The notes: generated by a model from the letters alone, not told the origin. Counted from the stretch's first letter, positions 44,114 to 56,519 are shown. The stretch is 64,000 nt of DNA from Carettochelys insculpta (GCF_033958435.1 NC_134160.1:17409001-17473000); one strand, 5' to 3'. Numbers and translations are program-made.

Positions 44114-44348
44114 ATCTATTTAGTAACAGAGGTGGCCGTGTTAGTCTGTACGCCAACAAAACAAAGCAGCAGAAATGTAGCACTTTAGCAAAATGATTTA
44201 TTCGGTGATGAGCTTTCTTGGGACAAACCCACTTCACCAAATGTGACCTGAAGTGGGTCTGTCCAACAAAAGCACATCACCAAATAAATCATTTTGTTAG
44301 CCTTTAAAGTGCTACATTTCTGCTGCTTTGTTTTGTCCATCTATTTAG
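44114..44348. mobile_element. Palindromic PLE tail, 215 bp, with 10-bp duplication
   Basis: ATCTATTTAG lies at 44114-44123 and 44339-44348. The insert starts with an inverted tail (GGCCGTGTTAGTCTGTACGCC, AAATGTAGCACTTTAG, GGTGATGAGCTTTC, GGGACAAACCCACTTC). It then turns into the direct tail (GAAGTGGGTCTGTCC, AAAGCACATCACC, CCTTTAAAGTGCTACATTTC). The surrounding CR1 is continuous without it. Confidence 0.85.
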
Positions 44349-44480
44349 CTTACCCAAAGGGCTGAAAGGTGATTTGATTGCAGAATCTGTGTTCCTCCCT
44401 GGGGAGAAGATACTGGGGAATAACGAGCTCTTTAGTTTGGCAGAGAAAGGCAGAAAAAGGAGCAGTGGATAGAAGCTGAA

Positions 44481-46289
44481 GCCAAACACACATTCAACTT
44501 AAGAACAAATGCCAATCTTTAACAGTGACAGTGATATATGTGATGGGTTCAGTGACAAAGAGGCTGTTATTTGCCTGCCTATCTGTCCTTCAGGACTCCC
44601 ACCATCCTGTCCTGCCGAGCCAGGCCCTCTGGCCTCCTCCAGCACAGGCACAGCCCATGGCAGAGTAGCATGTTGATATCAGCCCAACTCTGGGCTGCCT
44701 CAGTCAAAGAGACTTGCCACAACACCCAGGTGCACGGCCCCATTGGGACCAGAACTCCAGCTAAATCCATCTTACCCTGCATAAAGTTATATAGAGAGCA
44801 AGCTCATCAAACGTTCACCCTCTTTATCAATGAAAGAGAGAGAGAGCTGCACAGCTGTTTGCCCCTCACCAGACAGCAGTCATGTACACTGGGTGTATTA
44901 ATAAACAAAAGTGAATGCATTAAGTGTAATACATAAGATTTAACTGGTCAGAAGACACAACAGACTGAACAACGTAGCTTGCTACAGAACAAAGCAAAAC
45001 ATGTCATCTAAGCCTAATACACAAAGAAATGTGGTACCTGCAATACCTTACCTTACCAGTTGTTCTAATAATCTTTTTTCACAAGCTGGAAAGTCTCCCA
45101 TCCTGGCCTTGAATCCTCCTCACTGAGTCTTAGATATTTCTACTTATCATCTTGGGTAGTAAGCAGGGGTGTCTTGGCTTCCTACCTTGATATAGGTTTT
45201 GCCAAAGTCAGGAATCCTTTGTGTTCAAACTGGTTCACAGTTGTGGTGGAGAAGTACAACATCCAAGATGGGTCCCAGCATCAGGTGACCTAAACACATG
45301 TCCTTGTGAGACTCTGAGCCTTTCCTATTGTCTGGTTTGTAGGAGAAACAAATGCGTATACAGATCACTGTCCTTATCAATGAACTATCAAGTTTCTGAA
45401 GTACCCTTAACGGCCCTCACTTACCATGCCTAGATTAATAAAACATATTTATACCTCATATTTCTAATTTCAAATACAAGAAGGATAAATAGAACATACA
45501 ACTTTAGCAGATTATAACTTCTCAAATGATACTTTACAAAAAGTATTTTGTATAAAACATCGTCTAGTTACATATGTTCATATTCATAAACATATTTCCA
45601 TAAAGAATATGAAATGCACTGTAACAATATGTTTCAGTCAGACACAAATAAGGGGCTTAATACAGAGATGAAATTCTCTGGCTTGTGCTAGAAAGGTTAG
45701 AGTAGGTGATCTAATGCCCTCGCCTGCCTGTGATGGAGCTATACCTTTATTGTTTTTGATTTCCACTAACTTAAAAAAAAATCTATCAATATCTTAATGA
45801 CTATTTCAAGACAAGACTAAGATTTTGAATGTGATCTAAGACAGTAAGGTAGCTAAATTCACCTAATTCCCTTGTCCTTATTACAAAGATGTTATCAAGT
45901 AATCCCATAAATAGCTGAGACAAATCAGTAAATCAGGTTTAAAATCTGGGAAGATGGATGGAATGATGATAAGCAATATATTCTCCTTTAACAAAGATCC
46001 ATTGAGGACCCAAAGTGATTTAGGAACTCAATACATTGTTTTTAAATCACTTTAATGGTTTCAAAAACTATAAAACTATACTTACACCCTGGGATAGACA
46101 CTTTGCTTTTCAGTGAGGCACCACAGACTGGAGAGGTACATAGGGAAAAGACAATAATTTGTAAGTTCAGCAGAGGATTTTTCCCCCAGCAATACTTAAA
46201 GCTTCAGAATATTTTACCTGACAAATGTTTGTTTTTTCATTTTTGTTGTTAAGCTTCTGTACCTGAAAATATAACTAGACTTTGGGGTA
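44481..46289. other. No gene recognised; AT-rich
   Basis: AT-rich DNA with frames up to 121 codons (44571-44936 plus) and no recognised domain, RNA or repeat. Confidence 0.5.
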
Positions 46290-46858
46290 AAAATAGGTGA
46301 TGTATAAGCCCAGGAATGTGTGCCGTATGAAGAAATATTAAAAGCCTGGAATTTTTCAGTTTAGAGAAAAGGAGACTGAGGGGGGATGTGATAGAGGGCC
46401 ATAAAATCATGACTGGTGTGGAGAAAGTGAATAAGAAAAAGTTATTGACATGTTCCCATAACATAGGAACTCGGGGTCACCACATGACATTAATGGGTAG
46501 CAGGTTTAAAACTAACAAAAGGAACTGTTTCTTCACGCAGCACATAGTAGGCCTGTGAAACTCCCTGTCAGAGGTGGTTGTGAAGAGCAGGACTTTAACA
46601 GGGTTCAAAAAATAACTAGATACATTCATGGAGGTTGGGTCCATCAATGGCTGTTAGCAAGGCTGGGTGGGAATGGGGTCCCTAACCTTTTTTTTGTCAG
46701 AGGTTGGAAATGGATGACAGGAGAGGGACCGCTGATGATTACCTGCTCTGTTCACTCCCTCTGGGGCAGCTGGTATTGGCCACGGTCAGCAGACAGGCTG
46801 CTGGGCTAGCCGGAGCTTTGGTCTGCCCCAGCATGGCCATTCTTATGTTCTTATGTTC
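46290..46858 (+). mobile_element. CR1 LINE 3' end, ATTCTTATG subfamily
   Basis: It begins in the C-terminal domain (GTATGAAGAAATATTAAAAGCC, FSV-like block) and continues with GAGACTGAGGGGGGATGTGAT. The 3' untranslated region follows, ending CATTCTTATGTTCTTATGTTC at 46838-46858. The same end occurs antisense at 4547. It is 5'-truncated. Confidence 0.85.
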
Positions 46859-48945
46859 ACAGGCCTGACTGAGGTAAAGTATATTTTAAACTGGCAGAGC
46901 AAGTGGATACAGATTTATAAAGCATCTTCCAAGCAGAAGTGTCTGAAAGCATTCAGAACCGAGGAAGGCGGACACTGGATGAAATGTACCACTTGCCTGG
47001 CCCCTGGGCTGTGAGATGTACTGTATTATAGTCACTGTGCTCCTGAGAACATACTGTCAGCTGTAGATGATTATGTAGATTTTAGTTTTGCATGCTTGGC
47101 TCCAGCCAGAGATGGGCCATACCTCTCTCCTGGAGACCAACCCTTCCTGAGACATGACCCCCAGCAGGTACAGAGCCAGCGGAGCTCACTCCTTTGACTC
47201 TTCCCTCCAGAGAAGAATGTGTGATGGAGCAGGCAGGGTGAGGCAGAGGAGTCACCAGCGCATAATGAACTCTGGCGATTCCCAACTAGTGGACAGTATG
47301 TCCCTGTGGCTGGTGCAGGCCAGCTGACTCAGGCTTGCATGGCTTGGGCTGCAGGGCTGCAGATGTTCAGGCTGAGGCTGGAGCCCAGGCTGTGGGACCA
47401 CATGAGAGGGAGAGGCCTCCAGGCCCTACCTTAAGTGCTCCACTCTCAATGCTCCAAGCCTGCACTATGGTCAGAGGGGCACTCGGGGGTGGAATGCTAT
47501 AGAAATTGTGTTGAAAATGAAACGTGTTATCCAGGGCCAGGGAGACTGAGACATGAGGTGAGTGTGCGAGGGAGTGAGTGTGGGGTGGGGGCGGGACAGG
47601 ATTTCTAGAAGGGAAAACCAAAGAAAGCAAATAAAAGCAAACACAACTGAATTCATGCAAGCTGAGGTTGTTCCCCTACGGTTGGTACTGTTTTTCCTAG
47701 AATGATCTCATGGCAAGCAACGAAGCACCTCTGTGCTGGAGAGCAGGACAGCAGCCTGCCCCTCCCTCCCCAGTTTCCATTAACACCAGTGCCTTGGGGG
47801 CCTCTTCAAAACACAGGCTCAACCTCATGAGCCGCACCTACTGTCAAATGAGAACTAACGCTTTCCCTGCTCCAGGGCTGCTCTGAAAGATGCCTCTAGG
47901 ATAGCCAAGTGAGCAGGGAAATGAGCACTTGGCTGATCCTGGGGGCCGAAGCTGGAGTCTCGCCTGGTTCATTTTATTGGAAAAAGAGCTTTGTTAGGAG
48001 CTACACTACGCACACACTCATGCACGCACGTGGATGCACACCAGCAGACGGGAGAGTTGCTGTGTCCTGAGTCCCTCTGACTTTTCTCCCCTCAGAAGGT
48101 GGTGAGCTCTACAGGATCTGATCCTGCTCTCTGTACATGAGTGTAAGTCAGGAGAACTCTGCTGAAGCTGACTCATGCTAAATAGCAGCTGGCACCAGAA
48201 TAAGTGCTGAGGCTGCAGGTATCATAGTACCCACGCTCTCGTACAGTTGAGTAGATGTGTGCATTCATCGCTAACGCTATGGCTGGGCACAACAGTGTTT
48301 GTGCAGTAGACATGCAAGATGGCATGACATGAAACTCCAGAGCTTCCTGCTGTCCAAAGGCTCACCTAGCCATGGGAACATCAAACACAGGCCTTTTCTT
48401 CACCAAGGAAACAGTATCATCCCCATTTTACAGACGACGAAAGTGAGGCACAGTGTTAAAGTGCATCACCTCGTGTCAGGTGACAAATCAGTCTACGAGC
48501 CTGAATTAGGAAGCTGACTCACACTTGCACACTCGTTTCTCCAGGCTATACTGTCTCTACTCTCCTCTGCTACAGCGTAAGATCATGGCTGTTTTAATTC
48601 TTCAGTTCTTGGCCTATATTATTGCATAGCGTAGCTGTGGGCTGCTAAACAGATGGCTTTTCATAACAGAGATGGCTCCAGTTCAGTAGCATGTGAAGTG
48701 ATCCCACAGCCTATGAGGCTGTAAAGTACACCAAGGTCTTTTGGGAAGTAAGTTGCTACTTATGTTCCTCATTATTTTCTCCCGCATGCTTGGATTAGTT
48801 TTTGTCATTCAATGGGAGGGGGAAAACTAAAACAACATATAGCACTGCAGCTTGCAAATTTCCTCTTGTGCCCGGCGTGCATAGGGAAGATGCTGTAATA
48901 AAAGCATCACAACGTGACTGCACATGAAAGTGGTATAATTCCAGG
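46859..48945. other. No gene recognised
   Basis: No coding or repeat family was identified. A short CA/CG-rich run (48006-48030) is the only low-complexity feature. Confidence 0.5.
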
Positions 48946-49025
48946 GATAGAATTTCTATATTAAGACGTAATTTGCAGGAGGTCAGACTAGATGCTTGAT
49001 ACATTGCTCCCTTCTAGCCTTGGAA
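48946..49025 (+). mobile_element. CR1 3' untranslated scrap
   Basis: TTTGCAGGAGGTCAGACTAG, then CTCCCTTCTAGCCTTGG, match the 3' end of the older CR1 subfamily seen at 40.9 kb. Very short and diverged. Confidence 0.55.
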
Positions 49026-50094
49026 CCGGTGTGTTCAGTTTTGTTATAAGACTGTGAATGTCAACAGATGGGTATTTGGGGGAATAATATAACAGATATA
49101 ATCCAAGTCAACTCCTCTACTGGGTCTAAGGTCTTGACTGCGCTTGAGGTGGTATGCAGGGTATGTGTAGTTATAGGACCAGCGGAACGCAGGCTGCATT
49201 CAGCTGAGTGGTGCTGTACACTGAAAGGCTTCGGCTTTGCCGAGGCGGTGAGGAAAGGCTCTGGTAGCAGCTAGTCCGTGGGACGTTGCACAGCTAAAAA
49301 TCCCAGCGTGGAGGTGAGGCGTGCACGGTGCACACCCGAAGGGGCAGGTGCACTGAGCTGCCTGCTCGCTGAAGCTGTGCCTGCCTGCACACATTGCTAT
49401 TGATACCTGCCCACGGTGGTGTGCGGGGCTTGTGCTCCCCATGCCACTGTAAGCGGAGGCACGACCTCAGGAACCAGAGCAACGGAGGGCTCCTCTTTCA
49501 TGGTCTGCGGCGACACTTCATTTGTCCGACCAAAGCTGCCTGTTATTGGATCCCAGACCCGGGACAGAACCCTTGGGTGCAGTTCGGAATGAGAAACACG
49601 CAGTCATCAGGGGGACGACTGACCTGCTGAGCCCCTGGGCAAGGTGGGGGGTGGCTCCGTGCTCCCAAAAGTAGTGGTCCTTCAGTGCTTCCCCGAGCAC
49701 ATCGTGCCACAACACCTCCCCCAGCCAGCTCCCAGCCCTGCCTGGAGCGTCCACATGGGGCAGCCACGGCAATTTAAAGGGCCTGGGGCTCTGGCTGCAC
49801 AATAGCAGTGCTGGTGTCTGGGAGGCCCAGACCCTTTTGTGTCACCAGGCCCCTGGGCAGTTGCCCCTTTCAGTTTACAGTCTAAAAATATTTGCGAAGC
49901 AGCTCCTCCTCCACATAGTGTCCAGACCTGGGGGAGGGCAGGGACTCACTCTACCCCTTCAGCTGGCCCTGGCTGGAGATATGCTGAGAATCAAGTGAAG
50001 CATCCCAAATCTCTGCAAATCATCAGGACTTAGAGGCTCCCCGGTAGAGATTCTGAGGGGCCTTACTGCAGTTTCAGAAAAAACAATGTGCACC
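49026..50094. other. No gene recognised
   Basis: GC-richer stretch. GGCAATTTAAAGGGCCTGGG (49769-49788) resembles a dispersed turtle repeat, but the match is short. No coding signal. Confidence 0.45.
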
Positions 50095-50868
50095 AACCAA
50101 CAAATGCAAAGTCCTCCACTTAGGAAGGAACGATCAGCTTCCAACATACAGAAAGGGAAGCGACTGTCCAGGAAGGAGGTCTGCAGAAAGGGATCTAGGG
50201 GACCACAAGCTAAGTCTGAGTCAACAGTGTCATGGTGCTGCAAAAAAAGCAAACATCTTTCTGGTAGGCATTAACAGCAGAGCGGAGAGCCAGGCATGGG
50301 AAGTCATTCTTCTGCTCTACTCTGCACTGATTAGGCTTCAAGTTGGAGTTTTGGGTCCAGTTCTGGGCACCACATTTCAAGAAAGATGTGGAGAAATTGG
50401 AGGAGATCCAGAAAGGAGCAACAAGAATGATTAAAGGTCCAGAGAACATGAGCTCTGCGGAAAGACTGAAAAACCAGGGCTTGTTTAGTTTAGAAAAGAG
50501 AAGACGTAAAGGGCACATGATAGGCGTTTTCAATTACCTAAAAGAGGGTTACAGGGAGGAGACAGAAAAATTGTTCTTCTTGGCCTCTGAGGATAGGACA
50601 AGAAGCAATGAGCTTAAACTGCAGCAAGGGAGGTTTAGACTGGATATTAAGGAAAACTTCCTACCTGTCAGGGTGGTTAAACATTGAATAAATTGCCTGA
50701 GGAGGTTGTGGAATCTCCATCACTGGAGAGATTTAAGCTCAGGTCAGACAGACCAGACACCTGTCAGGGATGGTCTAGACAGCGCTTGGTCCTGCCATGA
50801 GGGCAGGGGGCTGGACTCGATGACCTGACGAGGTCCCTCCAGCTCGAGTGTTCTATGACTCTGTGAAC
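50095..50868 (+). mobile_element. CR1 LINE 3' portion
   Basis: It starts in the RT thumb (CAAATGCAAAGTCCTCCACT, then ERDLGD-like blocks) and continues with VQFWAPHFKKDVEKLEEIQK, RMIKGPENMSSAERL and LFSLEKRRRKGHMIG (50343-50687). The 3' end is GTGTTCTATGACTCTGTGA at 50848-50866. 5'-truncated, with frameshifts before 50340. Confidence 0.9.
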
Positions 50869-51159
50869 CTCAGCGCGTGCTATGGGATGCCAGCAGGAGT
50901 ACAGGCCTGGCCATGCCCCTTGTCCAGGCTGCCAGGCGCCCTTGGGTTTGTGCAGTGCTGCTGGATGCAGCCTTTGGACAGCACGCTGGAGTAAGGAGGT
51001 CAACAGTCTGCCAAGACTGTGCATGGGTCTCTACGTGCAGGAGCTGCCCAGGCAGGGCAAGGCAGATCTGAGCCCCTGTTCAGAACAGTAGTGTCCAGTA
51101 GGAACTCACAGATCACCACAGGCTGTTGTTCTTCCATGTGCACCACAGCACCCGCCCCG
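50869..51159. other. Spacer before the minisatellite
   Basis: About 290 bp without recognised features. Confidence 0.5.
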
Positions 51160-51859
51160 CTCTATATAAATGCCCTCCCCCACCCCCAGAGCCAGGCACC
51201 CCCAGCCCTCTCCCCTGGCTCTATATAAATGCCCTCCCCCGCCCCCAGAGCCAGGCACCCCCAGCCCTCTCCCCTGGCTCTACATAAATGCCCTCCCCCA
51301 CCCCCAGAGCCAGGCACCCCCAGCCCTCTCCCCTGGCTCTACATAAATGCCCTCCCCCACCCCCAGAGCCAGGCACCCCCAGCCCTCTCCCCCGGCTCTA
51401 CATAAATGCCCTCCCCCACCCCCAGAGCCAGGCACCCCCAGCCCTCTCCCCTGGCTCTACATAAATGCCCTCCCCCGCCCCCAGAGCCAGGCACCCCCAG
51501 CCCTCTCCCCTGGCTCTATATAAATGCCCTCCCCCGCCCCCAGAGCCAGGCACCCCCAGCCCTCTCCCCTGGCTCTATATAAATGCCCTCCCCCGCCCCC
51601 AGAGCCAGGCACCCCCAGCCCTCTCCCCTGGCTCTATATAAATGCCCTCCCCCGCCCCCAGAGCCAGGCACCCCCAGCCCTCTCCCCTGGCTCTATATAA
51701 ATGCCCTCCCCCGCCCCCAGAGCCAGGCACCCCCAGCCCTCTCCCCTGGCTCTATATAAATGCCCTCCCCCGCCCCCAGAGCCAGGCACCCCCAGCCCTC
51801 TCCCCTGGCTCTATATAAATGCCCTCCCCCACCCCCAGAGCCAGGCACCCCCAGCCCAC
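51160..51859. repeat. 59-bp minisatellite, about 11.9 units, each with a TATA-like motif
   Basis: Unit starts fall every 59 bp: 51160, 51219, 51278, 51337, 51396, 51455, 51514, 51573, 51632, 51691, 51750 and 51809. Each has TCTATATAAATGCCC (eight units) or TCTACATAAATGCCC (units 3-6), then CCCCC(A/G)CCCCCAGAGCC, AGGCACCCCCAGCCC and TCTCCCCTGG. Units 7-11 appear identical, pointing to recent homogenisation. Because 59 is not a multiple of three, open frames crossing it carry no coding meaning. Confidence 0.95.
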
Positions 51860-53870
51860 CACCTCCATTCTAAATCAATGCTGGCGACTCACCAGAGCCG
51901 CGGGGGCCGAGGCTGCCATGTGCTTCTCCCACCAAGTGGTGGGACACCTGTGCAGCACAGGCAGGCCGCACTCCCTTGTGCAGCTCTAGGAGGAGCCGCA
52001 TTTAAAGGCTCCAAGCACCATGTGCAGCTCCAGAGCTGGAACGGCAGCACCGCGATGCCCTGTTCACTACACGTGGCGAGTGGTGAATGTATGGGACACG
52101 GTGGGTTTAGCAGCATCCAGTATCCAGCCTCCTTCTCTAGCACATTCCAGCACCATGTCGCTGGTCCTTCAAAAACCTTAATTCTGCCTGAGAACCGGGG
52201 CGGGGGCATCTCTGCACAGAGACGGGTCCGGAGAGCTGGAAGGGTTTGCTCACACAGGAAGCAGAAACTAGAACGTCTGACTCCCAGCACATGGCCTCCA
52301 GCAAAACCCCCTCTCTCCACGCCGGCGCTGCTCTGTGTGCCGAAGCCTTTCAAAGCCAGATCTTGAAAACAAAAGCACAAGCAGTGAAAGGCAGGTTACG
52401 CGGTTCTGATAGTCAGACCTCACCAGTTGCTCAGGCTGGGGGAGAAGCGCAGCGGAGCGAGAGGCAGAGCAAGGCGTGAAGAAGTTAGTCTAACCCTTCG
52501 CTCGCCGGCGCACACAGCTTGTTTCCTGGGATACGTGCGTGTGACTGGAGTGACAGCAGAATCTTTTCCAACGCGCCCTGGCCTACCCCACCCTGTTCCC
52601 CTCGGGCTTGGCCTTGGGCTTGTGCTCACCGCTTGTGTCCCATCAGCTCTGAACTCTAGACAGCAAGCTGGGGATGGGCTGTGTAATGCTGAGCCGAGCG
52701 GCTCGCCTTGGACGTGGCACAAATAATACATAATAGCACGAGCAATTCAAACGCTCCACAAGGATTAAACTGCGAACAGCAGATCCCAGGGATGTCGTCA
52801 AATGCAGCAGCAGCTGTTGCACACTAGGGAACAAGGGATCGACATTCACACCCCCCTAAAGCTCCCTGGAGCATGGACACGGGCAGAGAGCGACGAACTC
52901 TTTCTGCTGCCTCGTTAACAGCAGAGCAGCCCCGCATTTTACTGGCGAATTACCCCATTTTTACGGGCTTGTCCCACACCAGTGACTTTGCTGCCTGAAG
53001 GATGTCGTGTGTGAGCAGCGTTTGCTGGCTAATGTAATAAGAAAGAGAATCGCTAGGTGAAAGAGTCATTCGCTAGCCCAGCAAACCTGCCTCCCGGCCC
53101 GCCACCCTCCGTCCCGATGGTTTGAACTAGAAAGAGCAAATCAGAGGGACCTGACCAGGTTCACCTGCTGGCGTCCTGAGGAAGGAGGAAGCAGCGATGG
53201 GGCAGTTCTTGAGAAACTGGGATTTAAAATACAAATATTGAATTAAGATGCTCTTCTCCCCAGATACCTAAGAGCACCTTTCCATCTGAGGGCAGACAGG
53301 GAAGATCAGTTCCTTGGTGGCACTACGGAGACCATTTAAGGGAACAGATCATCATTTCCTAATGTGGAATTTACCCAGGAGTGTGAGGACACCCCTGATC
53401 TCAGTGTACCCCGCTTTCCCTACTCTTAGGAAAAGTGCATGTGCATGAAGGGCCTTTGTTTTAGATCCCTTCCAAATGGTTCCCAGCCCCCGACCCCAAG
53501 CACATAGCACCCCTTGGCTTCCTGCCAGGGCACTTGCTTGATATCTGAGCTGGGATTTTCAAAGTGGGCCAATGCAGCCAGGGGTAAATATTGTTTCATT
53601 TTCCATGGACCCAGCTGCACAGGCTGCACAGGCTGCCCACTGGCTCCTCCCCAGGACCAGCCCAGGGCAGGGCAGGCCCAACCCAAGGTGGGGCTGTAGG
53701 ACCTGGTTGTCAGTTGCTCCCAGGGGTCATCTCAGGGAGACAGGGCCCGCATGCCAGGGTGGCTCTAGGGCACACCGGGGTGGTAGGGCTCATATTGCAA
53801 TGGTGGCCCTGGTGCAGCTGGGTCCACGTACATGGTGCACTGGGGCAGCTGGGCTCACATGACAGCTGGA
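51860..53870. other. No gene recognised; GC-rich then mixed
   Basis: GC-rich sequence with several CpGs at 52190-52520 follows the minisatellite. A long plus-strand frame ends at 52366, but part of it lies in the repeat and no domain is seen. A promoter or exon cannot be supported from sequence alone. The remainder is unremarkable. Confidence 0.4.
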
Positions 53871-54210
53871 AGCTCTCCCTGGGACAGACTGGGGCAGCAG
53901 GAGCCGGGCTGCCAACCAGCAGCTGCTCCCCCAGTTTGAGGCACTTGTTGCCCCCGTGGTCATTCGTGAGTACAACTGTCTGTGTTCTCACCACCTTCCC
54001 TTTTCATCTGATGCAAAACAATCGCATGCTAGGCACATGCCATTGTCCGGCCACAACCAAATCTTGACCTTGCTTTAAGTTTGGATACGAGGAAGCTGCG
54101 CACCGAATTTGGTGGTACCAGATCTTCCCGTTGAGGAGGAGATTTGAGCAAACAGATTCACAGAGGGGCACAAAGACAGACACACCAGCACTGTAAAATA
54201 TATAGTAGAT
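53870..54210 (-). mobile_element. Unclassified dispersed repeat, second copy
   Basis: On the minus strand it reads GTGTGTCTGTCTTTGTGCC, GGTACCACCAAATTCGGTG, CGCAGCTTCCTCGTATCC, CTTAAAGCAAGGTCAAG and TTTGGTTGTGGCCGGAC. These follow the same order as in the repeat at 3798-4219. No coding frame is apparent. Confidence 0.6.
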
Positions 54211-55041
54211 AACTCAGTAATGGCTTCCTGTGGCAATGCCCGCGATGACACAAACATAGTATTACTTCATGTGGGGGACCAGCTACAGTACAGTGAGCAA
54301 TATACGCAGTGTTTCTGAGGCTAGCTAATTTGTCGTGGAACTGTCTGGCAGAATCTGCTTTGCTTGTAAGAAATTCTGTCTGCAGCCCTTGTGGATGCAA
54401 AGAAAACCTTGAAAATGTGAATTGAGTGTGAACTACTCCACCGCTGTTACCCTGAGTCTGCAGGGAGCCTGAAGCAATAGTACTCGGACACATCTGGATG
54501 ATCATTTAAATGCCACCATTGTCAACAGCCGGGTACTTGAGATGAAACATCCAGATAGCCACCAAGAGGCTCGTCCCAGCCCCAGACTGAAGATGGCCAC
54601 TTTCAATCAAAGTGACATGGAATTCCTAGTCTGCTGCACTGGCATGCCACACTGAGCAGAGACCTTGCTGCAGAATTTAGGGCTGGCCGGCTACAGGGCA
54701 CACAGTGTGTGGACTGAAGCGCTGTCAGCTGCTCCAGGCTGTGCCATCTGGCCCCGTTTCTGCCAAATGCACCTCAGTCATGCACTGCAGCCACTTCTTC
54801 TCCCCTGTCAAGGTCTCTGTCAGCGTCTCCAAGGGCATGTGCATGCATAGGCACTGTGTAGGTGTGAGGGATGGGGCAGGGCCTTCGTTCAGACTGTCAG
54901 ACTCGCTGGCCCTGGACTGGGCAAACACCAGTTTGTTCCCCCATCAGGAGGGATTCACGTGGTCCATGCACATTAGTGTTTTGCTGCTCCCTTGGCTTAT
55001 ATCTGCCTTTGCAAAGCGTGTCACTGCCTTCTACGCTCAAG
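54211..55041. other. No gene recognised
   Basis: Frames up to 123 codons, none with a known motif. No repeat family identified. Confidence 0.5.
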
Positions 55042-55751
55042 GGCTATGTCTACACGTGCACCCAACTTCGAAATAGCTTATTTCGATGTTGCGACATCGA
55101 AATAGGCTATTTCGATGAATAACGTCTACACGTCCTCCAGGGCTGGCAACGTCGATGTTCAACTTCGACGTTGCTCAGCCCAACATCGAAATAGGCACAG
55201 CGAGGGAACGTCTACACGCCAAAGTAGCACACATCGAAATAAGGGAGCCAGGCACAGCTGCAGACAGGGTCACGGGGCGGACTCAACAGCAAGTCGCTCC
55301 CTTAAAGGGCCCCTCCCAGACACACTTTCATTAAACAGTGCAAGATACACAGAGCCAACAACTAGTTGCAGACCCTGTATATGCAGCACGGACCCCCAGC
55401 TGCAGCAGCAGCAGCCAGAAGCCCTGGGCTAAGGGCTGCTGCCCACGGTGACCACAGAGCCCCGCAAGGGCTGGAGAGAGAGTATCGCTCAACCCCCCAG
55501 CTGATGGCCGCCATGGAGGACCCCGCTATTTCGATGTTGCGGGACGCGGATCGTCTACACGTCCCTACTTCGATGTTGAACGTCGAAGTAGGGCGCTATT
55601 CCCATCCCCTCATGGGGTTAGCGACTTCGACGTCTCGCCGCCTAACGTCGATTTCAACTTCGAAATAGCGCCCAACACGTGTAGACGTGACGGGCGCTAT
55701 TTCGAAGTTACTGCCGCTACTTCGAAGTAGCGTGCACGTGTAGACGCAGCC
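55042..55751 (+). mobile_element. Harbinger-type MITE, 710 bp
   Basis: The termini are GGCTATGTCTACACGTGC and the complement-matching GCACGTGTAGACGCAGCC, flanked by AAG (55039-55041 and 55752-55754). The interior is shared with 55817-56516 and, inverted, with 24170-24825. It includes CGTCGATGTTCAACTTCGAC, CCCTTAAAGGGCCCC and GCCGCCATGGAGGACCC blocks. Open frames inside are not conserved as proteins. Confidence 0.9.
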
Positions 55752-55816
55752 AAGGACAGCTAGTCAGCGCAAGCAGTTTCCTACATTGTCCATTTATTGA
55801 TTTCAAGGCACATTTA
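55752..55816. other. 65-bp spacer between two MITEs
   Basis: Unique-looking sequence containing the right AAG of one MITE and the left TTA of the next. Confidence 0.8.
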
Positions 55817-56516
55817 GGCTACGTCTACACGTGAAGCCTACATCGAAGTAGTTTATTTCGATGTAGCAACATCGAAATAGGCTATTTCGGTGAATAACGT
55901 CTACACGTCCTCCAGGGCTGGCAACGTCGATGTTCAACTTCGACGTTGTGCAGCACCACATCAAAATAGGCGCTGCGAGGGAACGTCTACACGCCAAAGT
56001 AGCACACATCGAAATAAGGGTGCCAGGCACAGCTGCAGACAGGGTCACAGGGCGGACTCAACAGCAAGCCGCTCCCTTAAAGGGCCCCTCCCAGACACAG
56101 TTGCACTAAACAACACAAGATCCACAGAGCCGACAACTGGTTGCAGACCCTGTGCCTGCAGCATGGATCCCCAGCTGCAGCAGCAGCAGCCAGAAGCCCT
56201 GGGCTAAGGGCTGCTGCCCACGGTGACCATAGATCCCCGCAGGGGCTGAGAGAGAGCGTCTCTCAACCCCTCAGCTGATGGCCGCCATGGCGGACCCCGC
56301 TATTTCGAAGTTGCGGGACGTGCAATGACTACACGGTCCCTACTTCGACGTAGTAGGGCACTATCCCCATCTCCTGATGAGGATAGCGACTTCGACATCT
56401 CTCCGCCTAACGTCGAAGTTAACTTCGAAATAGCGCCCAACGCGTGTAGCCGCGACGGGCGCTATTTCGAAGTTAGTGCCGCTACTTCAAAGTAGCGTGC
56501 ACGTGTAGACACGGCT
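55817..56516 (+). mobile_element. Harbinger-type MITE, 700 bp
   Basis: The termini are GGCTACGTCTACACGTG and CACGTGTAGACACGGCT, flanked by TTA (55814-55816 and 56517-56519), the usual Harbinger target. It is the same family and orientation as its neighbour at 55042. It differs by small indels, such as a shortened GACGTAGTAGGGC segment near 56345. Confidence 0.9.
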
Positions 56517-56519
56517 TTA

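Larger units (their letters stand above)
42200..44480 (+). mobile_element. Old CR1 LINE ORF2 relic with nested insertions
   Basis: Decayed CR1 coding begins after the endonuclease (about 42290-42420), continues at 43020-43240 (FAEEISGPLMLIFN then ETPEDWKIGNFGPI) and includes 43320-43500 and 43600-44110. The C-terminal RPILRH, EKDVEKL and KRAIIIIQG blocks are recognisable. Two insertions lie inside it: tRNA-like units (about 42650-42990) and a PLE palindrome (44124-44338). It is heavily mutated and inactive. Confidence 0.75.

Noticed and set aside
51701..52366. 221-codon frame over the minisatellite as a repeat protein
   Set aside because: The 59-bp unit changes frame each copy, so no repeated peptide is maintained.
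52400..52560. CpG-rich promoter region
   Set aside because: CpG density is only locally raised, and no transcript or exon structure can be supported.
55115..55668. Similar open frames in the two 55-56 kb MITEs as a conserved protein
   Set aside because: The similarity follows from the shared MITE. Frames differ by indels and contain terminal-repeat sequence.
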